Positions 42,957 to 52,308 of a DNA stretch of 64,000 nucleotides are shown here, in pieces. The translations under genes and the position numbers were made by a program. Within the stretch, counting starts at the first letter, position 1. Every line of letters starts with the position of its first letter. The stretch is taken from contig CAWBPR010000015.1 of assembly GCA_963790775.1 (NCBI GenBank), positions 1-64,000 of the forward strand, written 5' to 3'. Under the pieces are notes generated by a model that saw only the letters and a list, made by a program, of their open reading frames with translations, did not search any database and had not been told where the DNA came from. Source of the DNA: JASJBU01 sp963790775 (GTDB lineage: Bacteria > Pseudomonadota > Gammaproteobacteria > Chromatiales > Chromatiaceae).

Positions 42957-45356
42957 TCAACTCTCACTTCTGTCATGCTGCGCCAGGTCCATGCGGATTG
43001 CCAGCCACTCCGCAAGCCGTTGCTGGACCATGCCGTTGATCGTCTGGCTCGGATAGATGCCCTGGTTGTCCGTCACTCCCGCCGGCAATCCACTCAACAG
43101 TTCCATCGCCTGCTCCACATGTTTGACCGCATATACCTGGAATTTTCCGGCCTCGGCGGCATCGATAACCACCTGTTTGAGCATCAGATCCCTGATGTTG
43201 GTGCTGGGGATTATCACCCCTTGACTGCCGTCCAGTCCTCGGGCCTGGCAGATATCGAAAAAACCCTCGATCTTTTCGCACACCCCACCGATTGGCTGCA
43301 TCTCACCATGTTGGTTGACTGAACCGGTAATCGCCAGACTCTGTTTGAGCGGGATGTCGCCCAGTGCGGAGAGCAATGCGCACAACTCTCCGGCTGAGGC
43401 GCTGTCCCCCTCCACTTCGCCATAGGTCTGTTCGAACACCAGGGTGGCGGCCAGTGAGAGCGGCTGGTAGCGGGCATAACGCCGGTTGATATAGGCGGAG
43501 AGGATAAATACGCCCTTGCTGTGGATCGGTCCACCCTGATCCACTTCCCGCTCGATATCCACGACTTCGCCATTGCCGAGACGCGCCGTGGCGCTGATCC
43601 GGCTGGGCAAGCCAAATATGTGGTCACCCACCTGAATCACCGACAGCCCATTCACCCGCCCCAGCTGGATGCCCGTGGTATCGATCATCAGGGTGCCGTT
43701 GAGTATCTCTTCCTGCAGCTGTTCCTTCATCTGGCTGACACGCCGGGTCTGGTGATCCAGGGCCTGCTGCACATGCCTTTTCTCTATCTGTTCGCTCTGA
43801 TTCTCCCGCGCCCAGTAATCAGCCTCCTTCAACAGATCGGTCAGACTACCCATATGCAGGGACAGCTTCTCGCCATTCCCGGCATGCCGAGCACTCTGCT
43901 CGATGATGCGGACCACGCCTGAACGGCTGATCGGTCGCAGTTTTTCCCGCTGCTGCAGGGTTGCGATAAGCTTGGCGTATGCGTTGTCATTCACCTCACT
44001 CCTGGGGAGGGTCTCGGCCAGATCCACCGCCACTTTGAACAACTGCCCGAAGTCCGAGTCATAGGCCTTGAGCAGATGATAGATGCGGCGGTCACCGATC
44101 AATATCACCTTCAGGTTAATCGGGATCGTATCGGGTTCCAGAGTGATGGTACTGACCAGACTCAATTGGCGCTCCAGGGACTCGATGCGCACCACACCAG
44201 ACTTGAGCGTCCTCTTCAACGCCTCCCAGCTGAACGGGTTGGTCAGGACCTTCTCTGCATCGAGCACCAGATAACCATCATTCGCCCGGTGCAGGGCGCC
44301 AGCCTTGATCAAAGTGAAATCGGTCGCCAGGGTGCCCATGCGCGCCATATGCTCCACCCTGCCGATCAGGTTCTGATAGGTGGGATTGGCCTCATAGACC
44401 ACCGGCACAGCAGGCCCATCCCGGTTGTCGACCAGCAGATTGACCTTGTAACGGGTGAAACGCGGATCATTGGCTTCAAACGGCGCACCCTCATCATCAT
44501 CGACCGGGCGGAAAAGTTCCAGATTCTGCTGCACATCTTCACGCACCGCATCCAGATAACTGACCAGTTCAGAATGGTCGGCATACTTCTGAAACAGATC
44601 TGCCAGCAACTGATCCAGGGTGATGCTGACGAACTCACGCTCCAGCTTCTTGAAGCGCTGCCGCATATCACGCTTCCAGATCGGAATCTGTGCGAGAGTG
44701 CTGCGCAGCTCATCATGAAATTTCTCCACCACCTGCTCGATTGCCTTGCGCTCACTCTCCGGCAGTTTCTCAAACTCATCAGGGGAGAGAAGACTGCCTT
44801 CCCTGAGCGGAACCAGGGTATAACCAGTGGGGGTATGGAGTAACGCAATCCCCTCTTCCCGGGTGCGGCGATCGAACTCCACCGCCATCTGCTCTTCCCG
44901 GCGCCTCAGACTGTCGCGAATCTCTTCAGCCTGTTTACGGAACTCTTTACCCTGCAGTGCAGCGGGAATGGCATCGAACAGGGATTCGACCAATTGCAGC
45001 ATATCCTTGCGGAAAACACGTCCCATGCCGGGAGGCAGTGAGACCGCAAGCGGCTGATGCGGAGCATCGAAGTTATTCAGATAACACCAGTCGGAAGAGC
45101 GTTTGCCTGCCGGCCGGGTTAATCGGCTGAGCGTCTCATCCACCATCCAGTGGCGTCCGACACCGGTGGAGCCCATCACATAGAGGTTATACCCCTCATG
45201 GGCTATTCCTACGCCAAAGGCCATGGAATCAAGGGCGCGGCCCTGACCAATGGTTTCATCCAGAACTTTCAACTGGTCAGTGGATGCGAAATCGAGCCCA
45301 TCGATGTTACAGGCGTGGTAAAGCTGTTCAGGCAGCAGTGGTTTGGCCGGCTGCAT
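42957..45356 (-). CDS. Lon-like (S16) ATP-dependent protease, LonB/YcbZ-type
   Basis: The 799-residue product has an AAA-like N-terminal half beginning with a conserved Leu/Pro start, a P-loop-like GSTGVGRHW (about 56-64) in which the usual Lys is Arg, a helical middle and an AAA lid. The C-terminal S16 protease domain has the catalytic serine in GDSASAGE (about 652) and lysine in CEKIEGFF (about 695). This is the layout of the larger Lon-related proteins with AAA_32. The protease dyad is intact. It lies downstream of a host-attachment-type gene on the same strand, 43 bases apart. Confidence 0.85.
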   Translation of the reverse strand: MQPAKPLLPEQLYHACNIDGLDFASTDQLKVLDETIGQGRALDSMAFGVGIAHEGYNLYVMGSTGVGRHWMVDETLSRLTRPAGKRSSDWCYLNNFDAPHQPLAVSLPPGMGRVFRKDMLQLVESLFDAIPAALQGKEFRKQAEEIRDSLRRREEQMAVEFDRRTREEGIALLHTPTGYTLVPLREGSLLSPDEFEKLPESERKAIEQVVEKFHDELRSTLAQIPIWKRDMRQRFKKLEREFVSITLDQLLADLFQKYADHSELVSYLDAVREDVQQNLELFRPVDDDEGAPFEANDPRFTRYKVNLLVDNRDGPAVPVVYEANPTYQNLIGRVEHMARMGTLATDFTLIKAGALHRANDGYLVLDAEKVLTNPFSWEALKRTLKSGVVRIESLERQLSLVSTITLEPDTIPINLKVILIGDRRIYHLLKAYDSDFGQLFKVAVDLAETLPRSEVNDNAYAKLIATLQQREKLRPISRSGVVRIIEQSARHAGNGEKLSLHMGSLTDLLKEADYWARENQSEQIEKRHVQQALDHQTRRVSQMKEQLQEEILNGTLMIDTTGIQLGRVNGLSVIQVGDHIFGLPSRISATARLGNGEVVDIEREVDQGGPIHSKGVFILSAYINRRYARYQPLSLAATLVFEQTYGEVEGDSASAGELCALLSALGDIPLKQSLAITGSVNQHGEMQPIGGVCEKIEGFFDICQARGLDGSQGVIIPSTNIRDLMLKQVVIDAAEAGKFQVYAVKHVEQAMELLSGLPAGVTDNQGIYPSQTINGMVQQRLAEWLAIRMDLAQHDRSES

Positions 45357-45399
45357 ATTCAGGTATCTGATTGTTGCATCAGGATCCCCTTCTACTCTT

Positions 45400-45798
45400 T
45401 CAGAGATACTCAGGCAGTTGCTTGCGGATCTCCTCGGGTGAGTGAGCAGCGAGGTTCTTATCCACTTCGCCTGCCAGCAACTGTTTCATGGCATTGGTCT
45501 GATGCTTGCGTAACATGCCCAGGAAATTCGGCGCTGCGATCAGATAGAGCTTTTTGAATTCACCGGACTTACGCCCCGCTTCTATGGTGGCGCACACATG
45601 GGCCGCAAAACGGTCAGCATCTGCCTGTTTATACTCGTCGGGTTCGCCTTCAGTGGTATCTGCGAGCAGATCTCCCTCATGCAGTCTTGCTTCGGGATGG
45701 CTCAAGGTCTGTATTTCCTCAAGTTCACTGACCGGTTTGTCTGAAACAAATATTCTCGCGCGACTGGTGTCAGCGGCAACAACCCAGGTTTTATTCAT
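45400..45798 (-). CDS. Host-attachment (baeRF/eRF1-like) family protein
   Basis: The 132-residue product starts MNKTWVVAADTSRARIFV and has FKKLYLIAAPNFLGMLR and a C-terminal helix ending EIRKQLPEYL, as in the host attachment family (PF10116), which is related to the archaeal release-factor fold. Despite its name, its function is unknown in free-living bacteria and may relate to ribosomes or stress. It precedes the Lon-like protease gene in a probable operon. GGGGAG lies upstream of the ATG. Confidence 0.8.
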   Translation of the reverse strand: MNKTWVVAADTSRARIFVSDKPVSELEEIQTLSHPEARLHEGDLLADTTEGEPDEYKQADADRFAAHVCATIEAGRKSGEFKKLYLIAAPNFLGMLRKHQTNAMKQLLAGEVDKNLAAHSPEEIRKQLPEYL

Positions 45799-46048
45799 AA
45801 CATCTCCCCTTTTTGACAGGTTCTGTTCAAGCCTCCTAACAGGGTGTGTAAACTGGTCGATTCACAACGCTCTGCTAATCTAAGCGTAACTCAATTCTCA
45901 ACCCCGTGTGAATCAAGATCTGAATAATTCAGCGCTTTCAGCAACACAAGCAGGGGTTGCTCCGACAACTGCTCCGGCATGGCTTCCACCTGCTCACATC
46001 CGCCGTACCAGGATCTACAGAGACAGCGACAGCGGTCAGCCCGTTGAA

Positions 46049-46249
46049 TCAGTCTCCATCTTTGGTTTTCTTGCGCTGCATGAAAGCCGTCAGGGCGAGC
46101 GCGCCAAACAGGGCGTAAAACATCGCCTCCTGTCGATCGACACCGAACAGGATCGCCCCATAACCGCCGATTGCCGCACCCAGACCGCCGAATGCCAGAC
46201 CCCGCATTACCCGGCACAGGGCACAGTTTCTATAGTCAGTTCCAGCCAT
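46049..46249 (-). CDS. Small membrane protein with CxxC, unknown function
   Basis: The 66-residue product begins MAGTDYRNCALCRVMRGLAFGG and has two hydrophobic helices with a charged KKTKDGD end. No family recognised. I favour the ATG at 46249 preceded by AAGG; the frame continues to a GTG at 46291. It lies 48 bases after the DUF1841 gene on the same strand and may be co-transcribed. Confidence 0.5.
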   Translation of the reverse strand: MAGTDYRNCALCRVMRGLAFGGLGAAIGGYGAILFGVDRQEAMFYALFGALALTAFMQRKKTKDGD

Positions 46250-46297
46250 TCTCGCACCTTGCATCAACCGAGGTATCTGGAAATCCGCCACGCTTGA

Positions 46298-46726
46298 TTA
46301 AATGACAAGCGACTTGACGCACTCCAGATAGGCCTGTTCATCAGGCATCCTTTGATTAGCCTGCGCCTCCCACAACATTTGCGCAAGGCATTCCATCAAT
46401 TGATGCTCCGCCTCATGCACGTCACCCAGCCGCTGGGTCAGCCGCCGGTAGAGTCCGGTGATGCCGGGCGGGCGATCTGTGGAGATCTGCTCCTGCAGAC
46501 TGATGTGCATCGCCATATGCAGAAAAGGGTTACTCTCACCCGCCTCAGGCGGAAAATCCTTATGCAGCGCCCCTTCAGGGTCGGATAGCAGCCCCTGGTA
46601 CTCCGGATGCTCCAGCACCACAGACGCAATCATCTGCTCGAGGGGTTCCATCGAAACCCCATCCCGTTGTTTACGCCAGGCTTCAACGAATACCTGGCGC
46701 ATCTGGATTCGATCGTTACCAAACAT
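46298..46726 (-). CDS. DUF1841 protein
   Basis: The 142-residue product starts MFGNDRIQMRQVFVEAWRKQ and contains HPEYQGLL, GESNPFLHMAMHISLQEQ and a histidine-rich helical end (DVHEAEHQLMECLAQMLWEAQ), the DUF1841 pattern. The family is all-helical with conserved histidines; its function is unknown. The open frame extends to 46801, but the family start is at 46726. It commonly lies near nth in gammaproteobacteria, as here. Confidence 0.82.
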   Translation of the reverse strand: MFGNDRIQMRQVFVEAWRKQRDGVSMEPLEQMIASVVLEHPEYQGLLSDPEGALHKDFPPEAGESNPFLHMAMHISLQEQISTDRPPGITGLYRRLTQRLGDVHEAEHQLMECLAQMLWEAQANQRMPDEQAYLECVKSLVI

Positions 46727-46914
46727 GGGTTGCTGATTCCTTAATGCTGATTCCTGATGCCACTCGATACTCAACCATTGCGGCAAAGCACGAAGTAGCA
46801 TAACGGGTTGAAATTTCTTTTAACCCCAGAGCTTTCACAACTGCATGGCAGCAGGAGGCAGAACTCGGTGGTTGGTTGTCATTTCCAGGTTAGCCCTTGC
46901 CAGCCAGCCTCGAT

Positions 46915-47379
46915 TCAGGGCTGGGTGGCCGCCTTGGCGAGTTTCGCCAGCGCGCCAGTCATTTTCTGCTGAATCTCGGGACGGTCGTCGATGCCAAAAC
47001 GGCTGAGCAGATATTCAGGTCGCGTGTAAGTCAGCCAGACAACGCCCTCTGCATCCCGCCAGGCCAGGGCTTTCAGGGGAAGATCGATGCCGGCCCGCTG
47101 ATCGCTGCTGATTACCCCGGTACCCACCTTGGGAGATCCAAAAATAAGCAGTTGCGTGGGACGCAATGATTTTCCCACGCTTGCGGCGCCCTTTGCATGA
47201 TCGATGCGTGCAAAGACCTTGAGGCCTGCGTCTTTTGCCGCCGCCTCGAAACGGTCCAGGGTCTGCGGCACATCGAACTGACTGCGCACATTCACCAGCC
47301 CGTCATCAGCCTGTGCGGTTGGAAGTATTACAATCAAAACAGCCAGCATCAGCAGTACACGATTCAAGATTTTCATCAT
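46915..47379 (-). CDS. Secreted DUF302 protein
   Basis: The 154-residue product has a signal peptide (cut near TAQA-DD) and a DUF302 domain with FDVPQTLDRFEAAAKDAGLKVFARIDH (about 35-62), LLIFGSPKVGT and LPLKALAWRDAEG. DUF302 proteins are often secreted or membrane-bound in sulfur oxidizers and have no proven role, though binding of small ligands is suspected. Its ATG overlaps the stop of nth by one base, so the two are co-transcribed. Confidence 0.82.
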   Translation of the reverse strand: MMKILNRVLLMLAVLIVILPTAQADDGLVNVRSQFDVPQTLDRFEAAAKDAGLKVFARIDHAKGAASVGKSLRPTQLLIFGSPKVGTGVISSDQRAGIDLPLKALAWRDAEGVVWLTYTRPEYLLSRFGIDDRPEIQQKMTGALAKLAKAATQP

Positions 47380-48014
47380 TATTCGATCTCCTTTAGTTTG
47401 AATTCACAGAGGTCCTCGATCAGACAACTGCCACAACGCGGTTTACGCGCAATACAGGTATATCGCCCATGCAGAATCAGCCAGTGGTGCGCATCCTGCA
47501 GAAAGTCAGCCGGGGTAAAACGCAGGAGCTTCTTCTCCACCTCCAGTGGTGTCTTCCCCACTGCCAGCCCGGTCCTGTTAGCCACTCGAAAAATATGGGT
47601 ATCCACCGCCATCGTGGGCTGACCGAATGCGGTGTTCATGATCACATTCGCGGTCTTACGACCCACGCCTGGCAGGGCCTCCAATTTACTTCTCTCCTGC
47701 GGAACCTGGCTGGCATGCTGTTCGATCAGAATACGGCAGGCCGCAATGATATTTTTCGCCTTGTTATTGAACAGCCCGATAGTCTTTATATAGTCCTTCA
47801 AACCCTCCTCCCCCAGGGCAAGGATCGATTCAGGGGTATTTGCCTTCGGAAAAAGTCTCTGTGTGGCCTTATTGACGCCCTTGTCGGTTGCCTGGGCTGA
47901 TAAGGTCACCGCCACCAGCAGTTCGAACGGTGTAGTGTAGTTCAACTCAGTGGTTGGATTCGGATTGGCGTCGCGCAGACGCTCGAAGATCTGCTGCCGC
48001 TTCTTCCTGTTCAT
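47379..48014 (-). CDS. nth: Endonuclease III
   Basis: The 211-residue product has the HhH motif LEALPGVGRKTANVIMNTAFG (about 108-128) with the catalytic Lys, the catalytic Asp in AVDTHIFRVANR (about 137) and the iron-sulfur cluster CIARKPRCGSCLIEDLC (C-x6-C-x2-C-x5-C, about 187-203). It removes oxidised pyrimidines from DNA. Length and motifs are canonical. It heads an operon with DUF302. Confidence 0.96.
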   Translation of the reverse strand: MNRKKRQQIFERLRDANPNPTTELNYTTPFELLVAVTLSAQATDKGVNKATQRLFPKANTPESILALGEEGLKDYIKTIGLFNNKAKNIIAACRILIEQHASQVPQERSKLEALPGVGRKTANVIMNTAFGQPTMAVDTHIFRVANRTGLAVGKTPLEVEKKLLRFTPADFLQDAHHWLILHGRYTCIARKPRCGSCLIEDLCEFKLKEIE

Positions 48015-48381
48015 GGCAATCTGATGCGGCGGGCAAGGCCGTCAGACATTGAGCAGGTCCGGCTGATTGAGAATCCGGGAATGAATCTCTTCATACCCAT
48101 AAATAACACCGCTTTCATCAAATCCTCAGCGAAATTTGCTTTATTAAAGGCTTCTGCATATCAATAAAACGGCCGCAGGACTCGTTAAACAGTTCCTGCA
48201 TCACTACCCTCTGCAGCGAATTGATCTGCAGCTGAAACCTGCGGTGACTGGAATGACGAGGCAATCACCTGGGTAAGGTCCGCATCGTTTTGCCTGATCG
48301 ACCTGGTTGATTTTTTATGCCTGCTCAATATAACAGCTCGTAACTCGCTTGTGCCAGCCAGCTGATGTAGGCTACCGCTGC
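48015..48381. other. Intergenic stretch with no recognisable gene
   Basis: This 367-base gap between divergent nth and the gene at 48382 shows only short open frames without family features. It should hold the two promoters; I see no clear operator or RNA gene. Confidence 0.4.
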
Positions 48382-49305
48382 ATGTCATATCCATCTGAAA
48401 ACGCCTTCAGCATCCGGCGGCTCAACCCGTTCAACGGGGTTTTACAGATCTTCACAACAGCCCATGCCCGCGCTTTGAGCAGCAACGGTCTGAAGTGGGA
48501 AATCCAGGTGCTCAGTGATCGCCCTCAGGGTCTCTGGGCCAACATCCCTTTTGCCGGACAACAGTTTTATACCTTTGGCCTATGGTCACAAACCGAGGGA
48601 TTCAGTCAGGTGCCACTCAATCCTCTGTTCAATACCTCTGGCATGCTCGATGCCGCGCAACAACTGAGGGAAGGCCTGGAACCCTGCCTTGGGCAGTTGC
48701 CGTTCCCCATGGCTGATGTTTATGAACTCTGGCTGCTGGATAAAACAGACGGCAAACCTGTTGCGTTGCTCAACAGCGCCCGCTCTGAGGCGGAACTGGA
48801 GCACAGGGAGGTCAGCCGCTGGTCGGCCGCCGAGCCGGACGACTCGGGATTTGTCTCACATACGTTGCGTTACAAATCCCTGCCGCTGGATAATGACGAC
48901 AATCCACGGCGCCATACTGCAATGCTCGAGGCCCTGATGCAGGAGCGCAGCGGACATAATCAGCGGCGCGCCTGGTATCTGCGGGATGAAAAAATGGCGG
49001 GTGCTGCGGTCAGGGATGGTGAACATGATCTACCCGCCGAACTGTTCCCTGAACTGCCAGTCAGCCTCGACTGGCAAAACGCTGAAGACCATCAATTAAT
49101 CATGGATTATATCCTCTGGAAGGCGCCCCAGATGCTTTTGCTGCCAGGTATTTCCCCCACAACCCGTGAAATGCTTGAAAAGCTGGCGGTGAAAAATCCT
49201 ACGCTGATCGATAGATTCTGGCGCCTGATTCCGGAAATACACAACAAAACCCTGTTGAATAAGGCGCGGGTTGAGGCAAGAATCCGTCTATCCAACCAAA
49301 ATTGA
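48382..49305 (+). CDS. Conserved hypothetical cytosolic protein, unknown function
   Basis: The 307-residue product starts MSYPSENAFSIRRLNPFNGVLQIFTTAHARALSSNGLKWEIQVL, with no signal peptide or membrane segment. It contains a regular pattern of Trp residues (WEIQ, LWANIP, LWSQ, LWLLDK, RWSAAE, WYLRDE), suggesting a folded enzyme-like domain. I cannot assign a family. It precedes hemH by 13 bases on the same strand, so it is likely co-transcribed with heme synthesis. The true start could be at the GTG/ATG upstream to 48349. Confidence 0.6.
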   Translation: MSYPSENAFSIRRLNPFNGVLQIFTTAHARALSSNGLKWEIQVLSDRPQGLWANIPFAGQQFYTFGLWSQTEGFSQVPLNPLFNTSGMLDAAQQLREGLEPCLGQLPFPMADVYELWLLDKTDGKPVALLNSARSEAELEHREVSRWSAAEPDDSGFVSHTLRYKSLPLDNDDNPRRHTAMLEALMQERSGHNQRRAWYLRDEKMAGAAVRDGEHDLPAELFPELPVSLDWQNAEDHQLIMDYILWKAPQMLLLPGISPTTREMLEKLAVKNPTLIDRFWRLIPEIHNKTLLNKARVEARIRLSNQN

Positions 49306-49318
49306 GTGACCGTCACCT

Positions 49319-50365
49319 GTGAAATACAAAAATCAATCAGACCAGCTGAGCAGAGATGACAGCAGCCTTGGCATCCTGTTGGTCAACCTGGGAACACCGG
49401 ATGCCCCCACCACCGGCGCGGTGCGGCGCTACCTGGCGGAGTTTCTCAGCGACCCCCGCGTGGTCTCGATTCCGCGCTTCATCTGGATGATTATCCTGTA
49501 TGGCGTAGTCCTGCGCATCAGGCCCAAACGCTCAGCAGCAGCCTATCAGTCGGTATGGACCGATCAAGGCTCGCCCTTGCTGGCCATCTCGAAACGACAG
49601 AAAGCCGCCATCGAGAAGTCCCTGCACGACAGGCTGCCCGGCAGGGTGGAGGTGGCGCTGGCCATGCGCTATGGCAACCCGTCCATCAAGCAAGGCCTGG
49701 AAACCCTGCGCCAGGCCAATGCGCAACGGCTGCTGGTGGCGCCGCTCTATCCCCAGTATTCCGCCACCACTACCGCATCCATCTTCGATGCGGTGACCAG
49801 CGAACTACAAAACTGGCGCTGGCTGCCGGAGATCAGATTCATCAACCGCTACCACCATGAGCCGGCCTACAGCCGGGTCTTGGCGGAGAGCATACAACAG
49901 TTTCGTCAGCAACACGGCAGCGCCGACAAGCTGCTGTTTTCCTTTCACGGCATCCCGAAGGACTACTTCGAACAGGGGGACCCCTATCCCAATGAGTGCC
50001 GTCAGACCGCCCTGGAAACCATCAAGCATCTGGGGCTGAGCGAGGATCAATGGGCCATCTCCTTCCAATCCCGATTTGGCAAACAGGAGTGGGTGAAGCC
50101 CTATACCGATGCAACCCTGAAAGACTGGGGCCATGATGGCGTTGGCAGCGTACAGGTGGTGTGCCCGGCCTTCTCCGCCGACTGCCTGGAAACCCTGGAG
50201 GAGATCGCGGTTGAGAATCGTGACTATTTCCTCGAAGCAGGGGGTAAGACGTATGACTATATTCCGGCGCTGAATGATCAACCTGCGCATATTCAGATGC
50301 TGTCGGAGCTGATTATCCGCCACTGCCAGGGCTGGCCTGAAACCACTGCACAAACAGCACAGTAA
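49319..50365 (+). CDS. hemH: Ferrochelatase
   Basis: The 348-residue product has the start GILLVNLGTPDAPTTGAVRRYLAEFLSDPRVV (about 18-49), FSFHGIPKDYFEQGDPY with the metal-site His (about 200) and SFQSRFGKQEWVKPYTD (about 245), and VVCPAFSADCLETLEEI near the end. It inserts iron into protoporphyrin IX. The start is a GTG at 49319. Length is normal. Presence near many cytochrome genes fits a heme-rich respiratory lifestyle. Confidence 0.95.
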   Translation: MKYKNQSDQLSRDDSSLGILLVNLGTPDAPTTGAVRRYLAEFLSDPRVVSIPRFIWMIILYGVVLRIRPKRSAAAYQSVWTDQGSPLLAISKRQKAAIEKSLHDRLPGRVEVALAMRYGNPSIKQGLETLRQANAQRLLVAPLYPQYSATTTASIFDAVTSELQNWRWLPEIRFINRYHHEPAYSRVLAESIQQFRQQHGSADKLLFSFHGIPKDYFEQGDPYPNECRQTALETIKHLGLSEDQWAISFQSRFGKQEWVKPYTDATLKDWGHDGVGSVQVVCPAFSADCLETLEEIAVENRDYFLEAGGKTYDYIPALNDQPAHIQMLSELIIRHCQGWPETTAQTAQ

Positions 50366-50371
50366 CCGACC

Positions 50372-50758
50372 ATGGAAAAGCATCCTCGTCCCACCGACAT
50401 CAAGGTCCATCAGCAATCCCGGTTTCTCGACATTGCCTTCGACGATGGCTCTCATTTCGCCCTGCCCTGTGAATATCTGCGGGTCTACTCGCCCTCAGCC
50501 GAGACCCGCGGACACACCCCCGCCACGGCCAAACTGGAGAAGGGCAAGGAGTTGGTAAGCATCCAGCGAATCGAACCGGTGGGCAGTTATGCCATCAAGA
50601 TCGTGTTCGACGACGGTCACGACTCCGGACTCTATGACTGGAAATATCTCTACAACCTGGGGAAATTCCAGGACCAGCTGTGGCAGGCCTATCTGGAGAA
50701 ACTGGCGGAGGTCGGTTATCAGCGGGTAGCGCCCGAGCTGGTCCCGAAGACCGATTAA
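50372..50758 (+). CDS. DUF971 protein (BBOX N-terminal-like)
   Basis: The 128-residue product has IKVHQQSRFLDIAFDDGSHFALPCEYLRVYSPSAE (about 10-44) and GSYAIKIVFDDGHDSGLYDWKYLYNLG (about 77-103), the DUF971 domain found at the N-terminus of gamma-butyrobetaine hydroxylases and as a single protein in bacteria. A role in iron-sulfur or zinc binding is suspected for the family. It follows hemH by 6 bases and is in the same operon. Confidence 0.85.
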   Translation: MEKHPRPTDIKVHQQSRFLDIAFDDGSHFALPCEYLRVYSPSAETRGHTPATAKLEKGKELVSIQRIEPVGSYAIKIVFDDGHDSGLYDWKYLYNLGKFQDQLWQAYLEKLAEVGYQRVAPELVPKTD

Positions 50759-50806
50759 TCCTGCGCTGTATTCCTGAGCAGCGGCCGGCGCGATGGCATT
50801 CGCCGC

Positions 50807-52219
50807 TTACAGCTGCTCGGATGCAAAATCCGCCAGTCTGGAGCGCTCGCCACGCAGCAGCGTGATATGCCCGCTGTGCTGCCAGTGCTTGAATCGGTCT
50901 ACCGCGAAAGTCAGTCCTGACGTTGTTTCAGTCAGATAGGGCGTATCGATCTGCGCCACATTCCCTAAACAGACGATCTTGGTGCCGGGACCCGCCCTGG
51001 TGATCAGGGTCTTCATCTGCTTGGGTGTCAGATTCTGCGCCTCGTCAAGAATGATGTACTTGTTGAGAAAGGTGCGGCCGCGCATGAAATTGAGAGAATG
51101 GATACGGATCCGGCTGCGCAGCAGATCATCCGTGGCCGCTTTGCCCCAGTCCCCTCCCTCGGTCTGGGTCAATACTTCAAGATTATCCATCAGCGCCCCC
51201 ATCCAGGGCGTCATCTTCTCCTCCTCCGTGCCGGGCAGGAAGCCGATATCCTCGCCGACCGGAACCGTGACCCGGGTCATGATAATCTCACGGAATCGAT
51301 TCTGGTCAAGCGTCTGCTGCAAGCCTGCGGCGAGGGCAAGCAGCGTTTTGCCGGTGCCAGCGGTACCCAGCAGACTGACAAAGTCGAGTTCAGGATCGAG
51401 CAGCATATTCAGTGCAAAATTCTGTTCCCTGTTGCGGGCGTTGATCCCCCAAATATTGTGCTTAGGGCTGCTGTAATCTGCCAGCAGTTCGATAACCGCA
51501 CTGTCTTCAAGCTTTTTTCGCACGATGAACTGCAGACTGTTGTCGCCCTCAAGGTAGAGACACTGACTGGGATACCAGTCTGCGGTTTCACTGCCCGTAA
51601 TTCGATAGAATGTCCGGCCCTCTTCCTGCCAGGACTCCACCTCCTTGGTATGGTGTTCCCAGAAATCATCCGGCAGCTTAAGCATACCGCTGTACAACAG
51701 GCTGACATCCTCCAGCACCTGATCATTGGAATAGTCCTCGGCGCGAATTCCAAGCACGGCTGCCTTGATGCGCAGATTGATATCCTTCGAGACCAGAATA
51801 ATCTTCCGTTCTAGATTTGCTTCCTGCAGACCCAAGGCTGTGGCGAGGATGGTATTGTCCGGGGTATTACCCGGCAGAGTGGAGGGCAACTCACTTAATA
51901 CCGGCTCGGTCTGAAAGAACAGGTGACCGGTCACGGAGCCGATCCGATTACCGTTCAGTTGCAGGGTATTGAGCGGGATACCCTTATTGATCTCATGCTG
52001 GGCAATATTGCACATCAACTCATCCAGGAAGCGGCTGGTCTGGCGGACGTTGCGCGCCACTTCCGACATGCCCTTCTTGCCCTTGTCCAATTCCTCAAGA
52101 ACCACCATGGGCAGGAAGATATCGTGTTCTTTAAAACGGAACAGGGCGGTGGGGTCGTGCATCAGCACATTGGTATCGAGGACAAACAGGCGGGGAGACT
52201 CTAGTGCTGTTTCTGGCAT
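50807..52219 (-). CDS. PIN-PhoH family ATPase (PhoH2-type)
   Basis: The 470-residue product begins with a PIN RNase domain (LFVLDTNVLMHDPTALFRF, about 10-28; acidic residues also at VVLEELDKGKKG and SKDINLRIKA) and ends with a PhoH helicase domain having GTAGTGKTLLALAAG (about 285) and DEAQNLTPKQMK (about 390). This PhoH2/YlaK-like fusion is an RNA helicase and nuclease, often linked to toxin-antitoxin-like or stress control. No partner antitoxin gene is adjacent. It is convergent with the DUF971 gene. Confidence 0.9.
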   Translation of the reverse strand: MPETALESPRLFVLDTNVLMHDPTALFRFKEHDIFLPMVVLEELDKGKKGMSEVARNVRQTSRFLDELMCNIAQHEINKGIPLNTLQLNGNRIGSVTGHLFFQTEPVLSELPSTLPGNTPDNTILATALGLQEANLERKIILVSKDINLRIKAAVLGIRAEDYSNDQVLEDVSLLYSGMLKLPDDFWEHHTKEVESWQEEGRTFYRITGSETADWYPSQCLYLEGDNSLQFIVRKKLEDSAVIELLADYSSPKHNIWGINARNREQNFALNMLLDPELDFVSLLGTAGTGKTLLALAAGLQQTLDQNRFREIIMTRVTVPVGEDIGFLPGTEEEKMTPWMGALMDNLEVLTQTEGGDWGKAATDDLLRSRIRIHSLNFMRGRTFLNKYIILDEAQNLTPKQMKTLITRAGPGTKIVCLGNVAQIDTPYLTETTSGLTFAVDRFKHWQHSGHITLLRGERSRLADFASEQL

Positions 52220-52308
52220 GCGGTATCCATGTGTTGGGAGGCGTTCACATCTCTATTCAGGCGACTATCGGTAAACACCAACCTGATACAGAACACCCAT
52301 GATTTAGG

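Noticed and set aside
44076..44843. 255-codon open frame opposite the Lon-like gene
   Set aside because: It is fully antisense to a well-supported gene and looks like a shadow of its codon bias.
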